Of a DNA stretch of 8,241 bases, positions 1 through 7,051 are shown piece by piece (within the stretch, counting starts at the first letter, position 1; the number at the start of each line of letters is the position of its first letter). Source of the DNA: Chitinophaga pinensis (GTDB lineage: Bacteria > Bacteroidota > Bacteroidia > Chitinophagales > Chitinophagaceae); NCBI GenBank assembly GCA_945866165.1, contig CAMBGO010000095.1:1-8241 (forward strand). The letters run 5' to 3'. The notes beneath the pieces were generated by a model, which saw only the letters and a program-made list of their open reading frames with translations, did not search any database and was not told where the DNA came from. A program made the translations under genes and the position numbers.

Positions 1-2696
1 GATAACTTCTTTGAATTGTAATGTTCAATCGCTTCTTTATATAGCTGATCAGATAAATTATTTATATCACCTTTCTCTAGGGCATCAGTATTGACAGCAG
101 TGTCACAACTAAAATGCATGATGACGGCAAGTCTGAATCCTTCAAATTCTTTGGTTCCCGCATATTGATTTACAATTGATGATGCTACACTATAAAATGC
201 ATTGTCGATGTCCAATGCCAATCGTTCTCCAAAAAGGGCATGCTGTCTTTTCCCATAAATAACATAGCGTTGTTTATTCATCACATCATCGTACTCAAGC
301 AAGCGCTTGCGGATACCGAAGTTGTTTTCCTCAACTTTTTTCTGTGCTCTTTCAATGCTCTTTGTGATCATGCTATGTTGAATCACTTCGCCTTCTTTGT
401 ATCCCATTCTATCCATGAGAGACGCAATCCTATCACTGCCAAACATCCTCATGAGGTCATCTTCAAGCGAAACATAGAATTGTGAAGTACCAGGATCACC
501 TTGACGACCAGCTCTACCCCTCAATTGTCTGTCAACACGCCTGCTCTCATGCCTCTCGGTTCCAATGATAGCAAGTCCTCCCGCTTCTTTTACGCCCTCT
601 CCCAGTTTAATATCTGTACCACGACCAGCCATATTTGTTGCAATAGTTACATTACTTGCCAATCCGGCTTCAGCAATTACTTGTGCTTCTCTCGCATGCT
701 GTTTTGCATTCAATACATTGTGTGGAATCTTTTTTTGTTGCAACATCCTGCTGAGTAATTCTGATATTTCAACAGAAGTTGTTCCCACCAAGATCGGCCT
801 GCCCGCATTTCGCAGCACTTCAATTTCATCTATAACAGCTTTGAATTTTTCTCTCTTTGTTTTGAATACAAGGTCTTCACTATCCTTCCTTGTCATTGGA
901 AGATTGGTAGGAATAGATACCACATCAAGCTTATAGATATTCCACAACTCAGCAGCTTCAGTTTCAGCGGTACCTGTCATGCCCGCAAGCTTATGGTACA
1001 TTCTGAAATAGTTTTGAAGTGTAACCGTTGCATAGGTTTGCGTTGCAGCTTCAATCTTCACATTTTCTTTTGCTTCTATTGCCTGATGCAATCCATCACT
1101 GTATCTTCTTCCTTCCATGATACGACCGGTCTGTTCATCAACAATTTTAACCTGTCCGTCAATCACAACATATTCAACATCTTTTTCAAAAACAGTATAC
1201 GCCTTAAGCAATTGTTGCACACTGTGTATGCGGTCCGCTTTTTGAGAATATTCTTGTATTAAAGATTCTTTTTTATTAATTTTTACTTCATCGTTATCAG
1301 TTCCGTTTTCAATTTCAGCAATTTCAATGCTGAGGTCGGGGAGCACAAAGAAATTTGGATCTTCACCACCCTTCGTGATGTAATGCAATCCTTTATCAGT
1401 CAATTCAACCTGGTTATTTTTTTCATCAATATGAAAATAGAGGTCTTCATCAACTTCAGGCATTCTTTTTTGCTGCTCTGCGAGGTAAAAATTTTCAGTT
1501 TTTTGAAGTGTAACCCTAACGCCTTGTTCACTCAGTAGTTTTATTAAGGCAGTCTGCTTAGGTAATCCACGATATGCTCTTAGGAGCTGAAGGCCTCCTT
1601 CTTGAGGACCATCCTTGCCTTCCGCAATTAATTTTCTTGCTTCTTGTAGCGATTTCAATACCACTTGCTTTTGCACCTCAACGAGTTGTTGAATCCTTGG
1701 CTTGTGTATGTGAAACTGCTGATCGTCTCCCCGGGGAACGGGTCCTGAAATAATAAGAGGGGTTCTGGCATCATCAATTAAAACACTATCCACCTCATCA
1801 ACCATTGCGTAATGATGTTTACGTTGTACCATCTCATCAGGAGAGTGAACCATGTTGTCACGCAAATAATCAAAACCAAATTCATTGTTGGTGCCATATG
1901 TAATATCTGCCAAATACGCATTTCTTCTGGCATCAGAATGCGGTTGATGTTTATCGATACAATCAACCTTTAAGCCAAGCCATTCAAAAAGTGTTCCATT
2001 CCATTCTGAGTCTCTTCTCGCCAGATAATCATTAACAGTTACAATATGAACACCCTCACCAGCAAGCGCATTCAGGTAGGCCGGCAGTGTAGATACTAGT
2101 GTCTTTCCTTCACCAGTTGCCATCTCTGCAATCTTACCACTATGAAGCACAGCACCACCAATAAGCTGTACATCGTAATGAACCATGTTCCAGTTTACGA
2201 GGTTACCTGCTGCCATCCAACTAGTGGCAAAAACAGCTTGGTCTCCTTTTATTTTTACATAGTCCTTTTTTGTTGCCAATTCCTTGTCTAATGAGGTAGC
2301 GCTTGAAACCAGCTCTTCATTTTCTTTGAACCTACGACCAGTTTCTTTTACAACTGCAAAAGCTTCTGGAAGAATTTCCTCTAATATTTTTTCAATACCC
2401 TCATTTCTCTTTTTCTTTATCTCATCAATCTGCTTGTAAATTCCATCCCGTCCAAGGATGTCCTCTGCAGACATAGCCTCACCTTGTATTGTAAGGGCCT
2501 CTATTTCTTTGTTTATATCATTCAGTGATAATGCGATGCGTTCTCTGAATTCAATTGTTTTGCCCCTCAATTCGTCGTTCGATAACGTTGAATAAGAATG
2601 AAAATATTCATTGACCTTATCAACCATCGGCCTTATTTTCACTACATCTTTATCTGATTTGCTTCCACCAAATATTTTCGAAATAAACTTCAACAT
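1..2696 (-). CDS. secA: Preprotein translocase ATPase SecA (3' end outside window)
   Basis: SecA is the cytoplasmic motor ATPase that pushes unfolded preproteins through the SecYEG channel. The reverse strand reads open from an ATG at 2694-2696 to the window edge, giving 898 complete codons. Visible landmarks are an N-terminus like other SecAs (MLKFISKIFG), Walker A TGEGKT at residues 194-199, Walker B DEVDS at 300-304 followed by DDARTPLIISG, MTGTAETE at 573-580, NMAGRGTD at 688-695, and the arginine-finger helicase motif RQLRGRAGRQGD at 723-734. The helical wing/scaffold region follows and is cut by the edge. The last part of the protein, including any zinc-binding SEC-C tail, is not visible. 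Walker A lies about 90 residues later than in E. coli SecA, and the stretch from LIISGP to MTGTA is about 100 residues longer, which I associate with Bacteroidota SecA. The ATG has an A-rich upstream tract but no clear Shine-Dalgarno. The identity is certain. Confidence 0.98.
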   Translation of the reverse strand, partial: MLKFISKIFGGSKSDKDVVKIRPMVDKVNEYFHSYSTLSNDELRGKTIEFRERIALSLNDINKEIEALTIQGEAMSAEDILGRDGIYKQIDEIKKKRNEGIEKILEEILPEAFAVVKETGRRFKENEELVSSATSLDKELATKKDYVKIKGDQAVFATSWMAAGNLVNWNMVHYDVQLIGGAVLHSGKIAEMATGEGKTLVSTLPAYLNALAGEGVHIVTVNDYLARRDSEWNGTLFEWLGLKVDCIDKHQPHSDARRNAYLADITYGTNNEFGFDYLRDNMVHSPDEMVQRKHHYAMVDEVDSVLIDDARTPLIISGPVPRGDDQQFHIHKPRIQQLVEVQKQVVLKSLQEARKLIAEGKDGPQEGGLQLLRAYRGLPKQTALIKLLSEQGVRVTLQKTENFYLAEQQKRMPEVDEDLYFHIDEKNNQVELTDKGLHYITKGGEDPNFFVLPDLSIEIAEIENGTDNDEVKINKKESLIQEYSQKADRIHSVQQLLKAYTVFEKDVEYVVIDGQVKIVDEQTGRIMEGRRYSDGLHQAIEAKENVKIEAATQTYATVTLQNYFRMYHKLAGMTGTAETEAAELWNIYKLDVVSIPTNLPMTRKDSEDLVFKTKREKFKAVIDEIEVLRNAGRPILVGTTSVEISELLSRMLQQKKIPHNVLNAKQHAREAQVIAEAGLASNVTIATNMAGRGTDIKLGEGVKEAGGLAIIGTERHESRRVDRQLRGRAGRQGDPGTSQFYVSLEDDLMRMFGSDRIASLMDRMGYKEGEVIQHSMITKSIERAQKKVEENNFGIRKRLLEYDDVMNKQRYVIYGKRQHALFGERLALDIDNAFYSVASSIVNQYAGTKEFEGFRLAVIMHFSCDTAVNTDALEKGDINNLSDQLYKEAIEHYNSKKL

Positions 2697-2960
2697 ATTT
2701 TTCTCTTTATATCAGTCTTGAATTGACAAAATTAACCCAAATTATTGGTAAAAGATAGCCTGATTGTTGGTTGGTTAATCCGTTATTTTACTCTTTAATT
2801 TGGTGGAAATCAATGCTTTTCCTCCAATCCATTGCTTTTCTGACTGATTTTCTTGAATATATTGAGAATTATGTTGATTATCAGGCTCAAGCCTAGTGTT
2901 TTTAACCTTCCTCGAAAGCAAACAATTAACTTCGGCATCCAATGAATAATTCACAACTTT
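2697..2960. other. Divergent intergenic region between secA and the outer-membrane barrel gene
   Basis: This 264-base AT-rich region must hold the promoters of both divergent genes. Besides the candidate secA -7 box, it contains a plus-strand TTG (2771-2773) followed 21 bases later by TTAATTTG (2795-2802), one base off TAnnTTTG. That could serve the barrel gene with a leader of about 150 bases. It also holds a small inverted repeat, AGGCT-CA-AGCCT (2883-2894), and an imperfect hairpin pairing 2802-2809 with 2818-2825. The octamer tgcttttc occurs twice (2814-2821 and 2833-2840). I see no open reading frame, RNA gene or known riboswitch. The role of these elements is inference. Confidence 0.4.
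2727..2734 (-). promoter_or_regulatory. Possible -7 promoter element for secA
   Basis: On the minus strand these bases read TAATTTTG, an exact match to the Bacteroidota -7 consensus TAnnTTTG. It lies 30 bases before the secA ATG and would give a short leader of about 20-25 bases. I could not find a convincing TTG -33 element at the usual 17-23 base spacing, so this is a one-element match in AT-rich DNA and could be chance. Confidence 0.3.
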
Positions 2961-5756
2961 ATGAGTAGGTTTTTTACATTTTTACTTGCATTTTTTCTTT
3001 GTTCGTCTCAGGTTTTTGCCCAGGAAAACTTGCAGACAAGTGGTAAATTGGTTGATTCTATTGGAAATCCCATTGCTAGGGCCTCAATACGTATTTACAT
3101 AGAGGGCGGCAGCGATACACTTAAAACCATTTCAAATAATGTAGGTTTCTTCTTGGTTAAGGGGATTCCCTCCAGGAAATTCAATGTGCTAATAACAAGC
3201 GTTGGTTTTGGACTTGATAAACGAACTTATACCATACCGGATGCAGAGGAATCGATTGCACTAGGAGAAATAAAATTACTTCCTGCTTATTCTTCACTAC
3301 AGGAAATAATTGTTTCTGTACCACCTGTTATTGTAAAAGAGGATACAGTGGAATATAAGGCAGATTCATTTAGACTGAAGCCCAATGCCATGGTGGAAGA
3401 CCTTCTAAAGAAGATGCCTGGGATTGAAGTTGATAAAAATGGAAACATAACTGCCCAAGGTAAAACCGTGACTAAAGTACGAGTGAACGGGAAGGATTTC
3501 TTTAGCGGCGACCCCAAAACGGCTACCCGTGAATTGTCGGCCGACATGATCGACAAGGTTCAAGTGATTGACGATTATGGAGACCTTGCAAATGCTTCAG
3601 GCATAAAAGATGGAGAACCAGATAAGGTCATTAACCTTCAACTTAAAAAAGATAGGAATAAGGGTTTCTTTGGAAGAAGTACTATCGGAGGAGGAACCAA
3701 TGAAAGATACCAGGGAACAGCTAACATGAATTTTTTCAGCAATAACTCCCAGTTCTCTGTGTTTGGTGGTGCAAACAATACCAATACAAGTACGTTTAAT
3801 TTTGATGGGAATAACAATGGTGGTGGAAATAATGGCGGTGGCGGCAATGGTGGCGGAGGTTTTGGTGGTCGTGGTATTCAAGTTAATGTTGGCGGAAATA
3901 ATCAGTCAGGTATCGGTGGTGAAGAAGGGCTTCGAACAACGCAATCATTGGGCGCCAATTTCAGAAATGATTTTAAGGATAAAAAAGGTTCTATTTATGG
4001 AAATTATAGTTTTTCAAATCGTTCCACCGATATCATAAGAGATGTTGCTTCCCAAAACTTTTTTCAGAACAGTACGTTCTTGAATCAACAGGCTACAAAT
4101 TCACTCAACGAAGCAAAAAATCACCGCTTTTCAATTAACCTAGAATGGAACATCGATTCGTTTAATTACATCAAGTTTGTTCCGGAAATGAATACAAGAA
4201 AGAGCAATAATTTTTCTTCTTCCGATTTTGATTTTTATAGAGATATAAATATTCTTACTAGTAAAGGATATAATAGGGATACCTCCTTTTCTTCATCACC
4301 AAATTTTAATGGCAACCTTATTTTCAATCATAAATTCAGAAAACGTGGTCGCAACTTATCTGTTAATATTTCCGGAAGCTACAACTCAACAGATGGAGAA
4401 AGTAATAAATTGAATCTTACAAATAATCAATTGCCTGTTTTAACTACAACTATATTAAATCAATTTGTTAATACCAATAACCAAGGGGATAATTTCAACA
4501 TGCGGTTTAATTACTCAGAGCCAATCATGAAAGATAGGTACTTGGATTTGATATACAGTTACGGCCAATCTTTTTCAAGCAATGATCGCAGTACTTATTT
4601 GATTGACTCATTTGGTATCAAGACTTTTTCCAATCAATTGAGCAATGCATTTGAAACAGACTTCTTAAATCAACGCATTGGTGCGAATTTACGTACTGTT
4701 AAAAAGAAATATAATTATTCAATCGGAGTAAGTGCTCAACCGGTATCACAAAAGGGATATTCCATTTCGAGAGACAGTGCCTATACGCCAATTGTAAGGC
4801 AGAATTTTTTCCCAACAGCAAGACTAGCATATAACTTTACACGTACAAAAAATATCAACTTCAACTATTTCGCCAATGCTGTTCTTCCAACTTTTACACA
4901 ACTGCAGCCTGTAAAAGATGTTTCGAATCCACAATACCAGACCCTGGGTAATCCATTGCTAAAGCCTTCTCAAAATCATTTTTTCAGTTTGTTTTATAAC
5001 AACTTGAATTTCACATCTGGACAAACATTTTTTGCAGGAGCCAATTACAATTTTATACAAAATCAAATTGTAAATAATACATCCCGTGTTGGCAATGGCG
5101 GATCTCAGCTTACAACGTATGATAATGTTAATGGGTATTATAATATTACGGGTTTCTATAGTTTTAGTAAACCATGGAATAATCGAACTTATGTGCTAAC
5201 AGTCAATGGATCTGTAAACCTAAATCACAATATTAGCCTGATTGATAACGTTCAAAATGTTGGTAAAAATCTTCTTTTGGCTCAAGGAGGTAAGTTTGAA
5301 TTTAATTGGAAAGATTGGTTAGAAATCGATATGGGTGGCAGATATGGTTTAAATAGGGTTCGTTATACATTGCCCGGTCAGCAAAATGTAGATTATGGAA
5401 GTTGGATCATCTCAAGTAATTCAAGAGTTGATATTCCAAAGGGATGGGTATTTAGATATGACCTGGAATATATTATAAACAGAGGCTTGTCAAATTCGGT
5501 AAATCAAAATATTGCATTGTTGAATGCTACTTTCGAGAAAACCCTTTTCAAGAAAAAGAATGGCATTTTCAGAATTTCCGGATTTGATGTATTCAAACAA
5601 AATAAGAGCATCGCTAGAACTATCAATGGCAATAATATCGTGGATACAAAAGTAAATCGGTTAACGAGGTATTTTATGCTTTCGTTTATTTATCGCATTA
5701 ATAAATTTTCTGGGGTACAGCCAGCAGGGAATAATCGAACGGTCATTATGCGTTGA
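2961..5756 (+). CDS. Outer-membrane beta-barrel protein, TonB-dependent-receptor-like (OMP_b-brl_3 type)
   Basis: This is a 931-residue protein of the large Bacteroidota outer-membrane barrel family related to TonB-dependent receptors; its substrate cannot be told from sequence. Residues 1-20 are a Sec signal peptide (MSR, then a hydrophobic FFTFLLAFFL core) with likely cleavage at VFA/QE. The one cysteine in it (C14) lies in the core without a lipobox. Residues about 26-108 form a carboxypeptidase-regulatory-like beta-sandwich (SGKLVDSIGNPIARASI start). LQEIIVS at 113-119 sits where the TonB box of SusC-like proteins is found. Residues about 125-230 look like a plug domain (DLLKKMPGIEVD; VRVNGKDFFSGD). 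A Gly/Asn-rich linker occupies 284-304, and from about 325 onward alternating aromatic/polar beta-strands form the barrel. The final strand ends near F916, followed by a 15-residue polar, basic tail. The start is set by the signal peptide; no Shine-Dalgarno is visible. It lacks a SusD-like partner in the window, so nutrient uptake is unproven and a structural or transport role remains open. Confidence 0.9.
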   Translation: MSRFFTFLLAFFLCSSQVFAQENLQTSGKLVDSIGNPIARASIRIYIEGGSDTLKTISNNVGFFLVKGIPSRKFNVLITSVGFGLDKRTYTIPDAEESIALGEIKLLPAYSSLQEIIVSVPPVIVKEDTVEYKADSFRLKPNAMVEDLLKKMPGIEVDKNGNITAQGKTVTKVRVNGKDFFSGDPKTATRELSADMIDKVQVIDDYGDLANASGIKDGEPDKVINLQLKKDRNKGFFGRSTIGGGTNERYQGTANMNFFSNNSQFSVFGGANNTNTSTFNFDGNNNGGGNNGGGGNGGGGFGGRGIQVNVGGNNQSGIGGEEGLRTTQSLGANFRNDFKDKKGSIYGNYSFSNRSTDIIRDVASQNFFQNSTFLNQQATNSLNEAKNHRFSINLEWNIDSFNYIKFVPEMNTRKSNNFSSSDFDFYRDINILTSKGYNRDTSFSSSPNFNGNLIFNHKFRKRGRNLSVNISGSYNSTDGESNKLNLTNNQLPVLTTTILNQFVNTNNQGDNFNMRFNYSEPIMKDRYLDLIYSYGQSFSSNDRSTYLIDSFGIKTFSNQLSNAFETDFLNQRIGANLRTVKKKYNYSIGVSAQPVSQKGYSISRDSAYTPIVRQNFFPTARLAYNFTRTKNINFNYFANAVLPTFTQLQPVKDVSNPQYQTLGNPLLKPSQNHFFSLFYNNLNFTSGQTFFAGANYNFIQNQIVNNTSRVGNGGSQLTTYDNVNGYYNITGFYSFSKPWNNRTYVLTVNGSVNLNHNISLIDNVQNVGKNLLLAQGGKFEFNWKDWLEIDMGGRYGLNRVRYTLPGQQNVDYGSWIISSNSRVDIPKGWVFRYDLEYIINRGLSNSVNQNIALLNATFEKTLFKKKNGIFRISGFDVFKQNKSIARTINGNNIVDTKVNRLTRYFMLSFIYRINKFSGVQPAGNNRTVIMR
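3810..3872 (+). repeat. Low-complexity GGN/AAT-rich tract coding a Gly/Asn linker
   Basis: Within the barrel gene, codons 284-304 are almost entirely glycine (GGT, GGC, GGA) and asparagine (AAT, AAC), in an irregular alternation of N-runs and G-runs. Glycine codons are mixed, so the peptide composition rather than a pure DNA microsatellite seems to be kept. The tract lies between the first predicted barrel strands and the main barrel, and probably forms a flexible loop. Confidence 0.8.
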
Positions 5757-5936
5757 TAAAATTGTTTTAGATTCATGCTGATTGGCATTATTGCAATTTT
5801 TGTATTTATGCTCTGTTGTTATGGCTGATAAAGATTGGCTATTTTTATAGCATAATAAATTGATTGCCAAGATTCATTTATTTTCAAGCACAAGATTTAT
5901 TAGTATTTGAAAATACAAATTTAATATTTCTGTTAA
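5757..5936. other. AT-rich gap between barrel gene and YdjM-like gene
   Basis: This 180-base stretch separates two same-strand genes. A weak hairpin could form between TTGGC (5835-5839) and GCCAA (5866-5870), with an AT-rich 26-base loop, but no T-run follows, so it is a poor terminator. TAGTATTTG at 5901-5909 resembles the -7 element TAnnTTTG with one extra base, and would give a leader of about 20 bases for the downstream gene. The gap length suggests separate transcription, though the sequence does not settle this. Confidence 0.3.
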
Positions 5937-6944
5937 ATGGACTCTCTAACACACATCGTTTTAGGCGCCTGTATTGGTGAAGTTATACTTGATAAAAATG
6001 CCGGTAAAAAAGCTATCCTTTGGGGCGCACTAGCACAAAGTATACCCGATATTGATTTTATTGCTGGCGCGTGGATGCCTGTCTCAGCAGAACTATTGGC
6101 ACACCGAGGCATCACGCATTCTTTTTTATTTGGAATTGTTGTGGCATTTTTACTTTCACTTATTGCAGCGCGTTGGCATAAGGCAGAGCCAATCACCTTG
6201 AAAAAATGGTATTTCTTTTTCTTGATTGAAATTGTATGTCATTTATTGCTGGATTCTCTCAATAACTATGGAATTGGTTGGTTTGAACCTTTTTCCTCAA
6301 AGCGCATCGCATTCAATGTACTATATGTTGCAGATCCACTTTTTAGTATTGTTCCAGGTATTGCATTTGCCACACTACTATTTTTAAAATCAGATCATCA
6401 ACATAGGTTGAAATGGGCACGGACTGGAATTATTGCTTCTTTTATTTATATGACGTTTGCATTTGTAAATAAATATAAGGTTGAAAAATTAGTTCAAACG
6501 TTTGTTGAATCATCAGAAAAAAAATACCCTAATCATTTTTCTACTCCAACACTATTGAACAACCTACTTTGGTTTATTGTACTTGAGGAAAAATCCGGAT
6601 ACCATGTTGCCTATCGATCAATATTTGATCATTCTCCAACACTAGAATTGACATTTTTCCCTAAAAACGATTCATTGTTGAACCCTATTGATGATCATAT
6701 TGAAGTAATGGAACTGAAAAAATTTTCACAAGGATTTTATACTATTAATCAAATAAAAGATACACTGGTATTTAGTGATTTGCGCTTTGGACAAGTCAAT
6801 GGTTGGCAAAACCCCCATAGCCGATTTGCTTTTCAATATTATTTAAGTCATCCAGACAATAATGACCTGGTTGTACAACGCGGTCGCATGGCGGGTTTCA
6901 ATTGGAGCTCTGCCAAGGCTATGTTTGGAAAAATGTTTAACTGA
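5937..6944 (+). CDS. YdjM-like membrane-bound putative metal-dependent hydrolase
   Basis: This is a 335-residue integral membrane protein of the YdjM/DUF457 family, annotated elsewhere as inner-membrane metal-dependent hydrolases; the reaction is not established. The family signature is clear: N-terminal MDSLTHIVLG with H6, PDID at 37-40, HRGITHS at 56-62, HLLLDSLNNYG at 102-112, and an aspartate at D133 in ADPLF. The histidines and aspartates are the likely metal ligands. Hydrophobic segments at about 62-78, 91-106, 132-151 and 163-178 are probable membrane helices; the absence of a cleavable signal and the opening DSLTH motif support the start at 5937. Residues about 180-335 are a soluble, beta-rich extension (E. 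coli YdjM is only about 200 residues, from memory); I recall a longer relative, YfhP of Bacillus subtilis, of similar total size. No Shine-Dalgarno is visible. It ends just before the convergent terminator. The family call is firm, the function is not. Confidence 0.88.
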   Translation: MDSLTHIVLGACIGEVILDKNAGKKAILWGALAQSIPDIDFIAGAWMPVSAELLAHRGITHSFLFGIVVAFLLSLIAARWHKAEPITLKKWYFFFLIEIVCHLLLDSLNNYGIGWFEPFSSKRIAFNVLYVADPLFSIVPGIAFATLLFLKSDHQHRLKWARTGIIASFIYMTFAFVNKYKVEKLVQTFVESSEKKYPNHFSTPTLLNNLLWFIVLEEKSGYHVAYRSIFDHSPTLELTFFPKNDSLLNPIDDHIEVMELKKFSQGFYTINQIKDTLVFSDLRFGQVNGWQNPHSRFAFQYYLSHPDNNDLVVQRGRMAGFNWSSAKAMFGKMFN

Positions 6945-6964
6945 TTTTATCAAAGCTGTGTAAT

Positions 6965-7000
6965 AAAAAAAGGTCTCGGTTAATTACCCAAGACCTCTTT
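6965..7000. terminator. Bidirectional intrinsic terminator between convergent genes
   Basis: AGGTCT (6971-6976) pairs with AGACCT (6991-6996), and GG/CC at 6978-6979 and 6988-6989 extends the stem past one mismatch, closing on an AATT-type loop. Seven A residues at 6965-6971 become a T-run on the minus strand, making a good terminator for icd. On the plus strand the stem is followed by the weaker pyrimidine tract CTTTCATTT, which would serve the YdjM-like gene. Confidence 0.85.
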
Positions 7001-7024
7001 CATTTAATCAAAATGTATTTCTTT

Positions 7025-7045
7025 CGTCTTACATCTCACGTCTTA
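7025..7045. repeat. Tandem heptamer (CGTCTTA-CATCTCA-CGTCTTA)
   Basis: Three head-to-tail 7-base units fill this stretch: two identical CGTCTTA copies flank CATCTCA, which differs from them at two of seven positions. It lies between the terminator hairpin and the icd stop codon (7052-7054), so it would be the 3' untranslated part of icd mRNA. I recall degenerate heptamers of this kind (on the other strand TAAGACG/TGAGATG) in intergenic DNA of Bacteroidota; that is memory, not a search result. No function is assigned. Confidence 0.6.
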
Positions 7046-7051
7046 TGTGTA

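Noticed and set aside
240..1262. Several plus-strand open frames of 80-125 codons
   Set aside because: They lie wholly inside secA on the opposite strand, have no recognisable domains, and are antisense shadows of a well-conserved gene.
3287..4038. Open frames on both strands across the first third of the barrel gene, including a Val/Met-rich one at 3763-4038 and a Pro-rich one at 3638-3847
   Set aside because: Their odd composition comes from reading the GGN/AAT-rich linker DNA out of frame; the barrel frame is continuous and carries the family's domains.
5661..5870. Minus-strand open frame overlapping the end of the barrel gene
   Set aside because: It overlaps the coding end of the barrel gene and an AT-rich gap, is short, and shows no domain or start context.
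5835..5870. Hairpin TTGGC...GCCAA as a terminator for the barrel gene
   Set aside because: Five base pairs around a 26-base AT-rich loop, with no T-run after it, is too weak to call.
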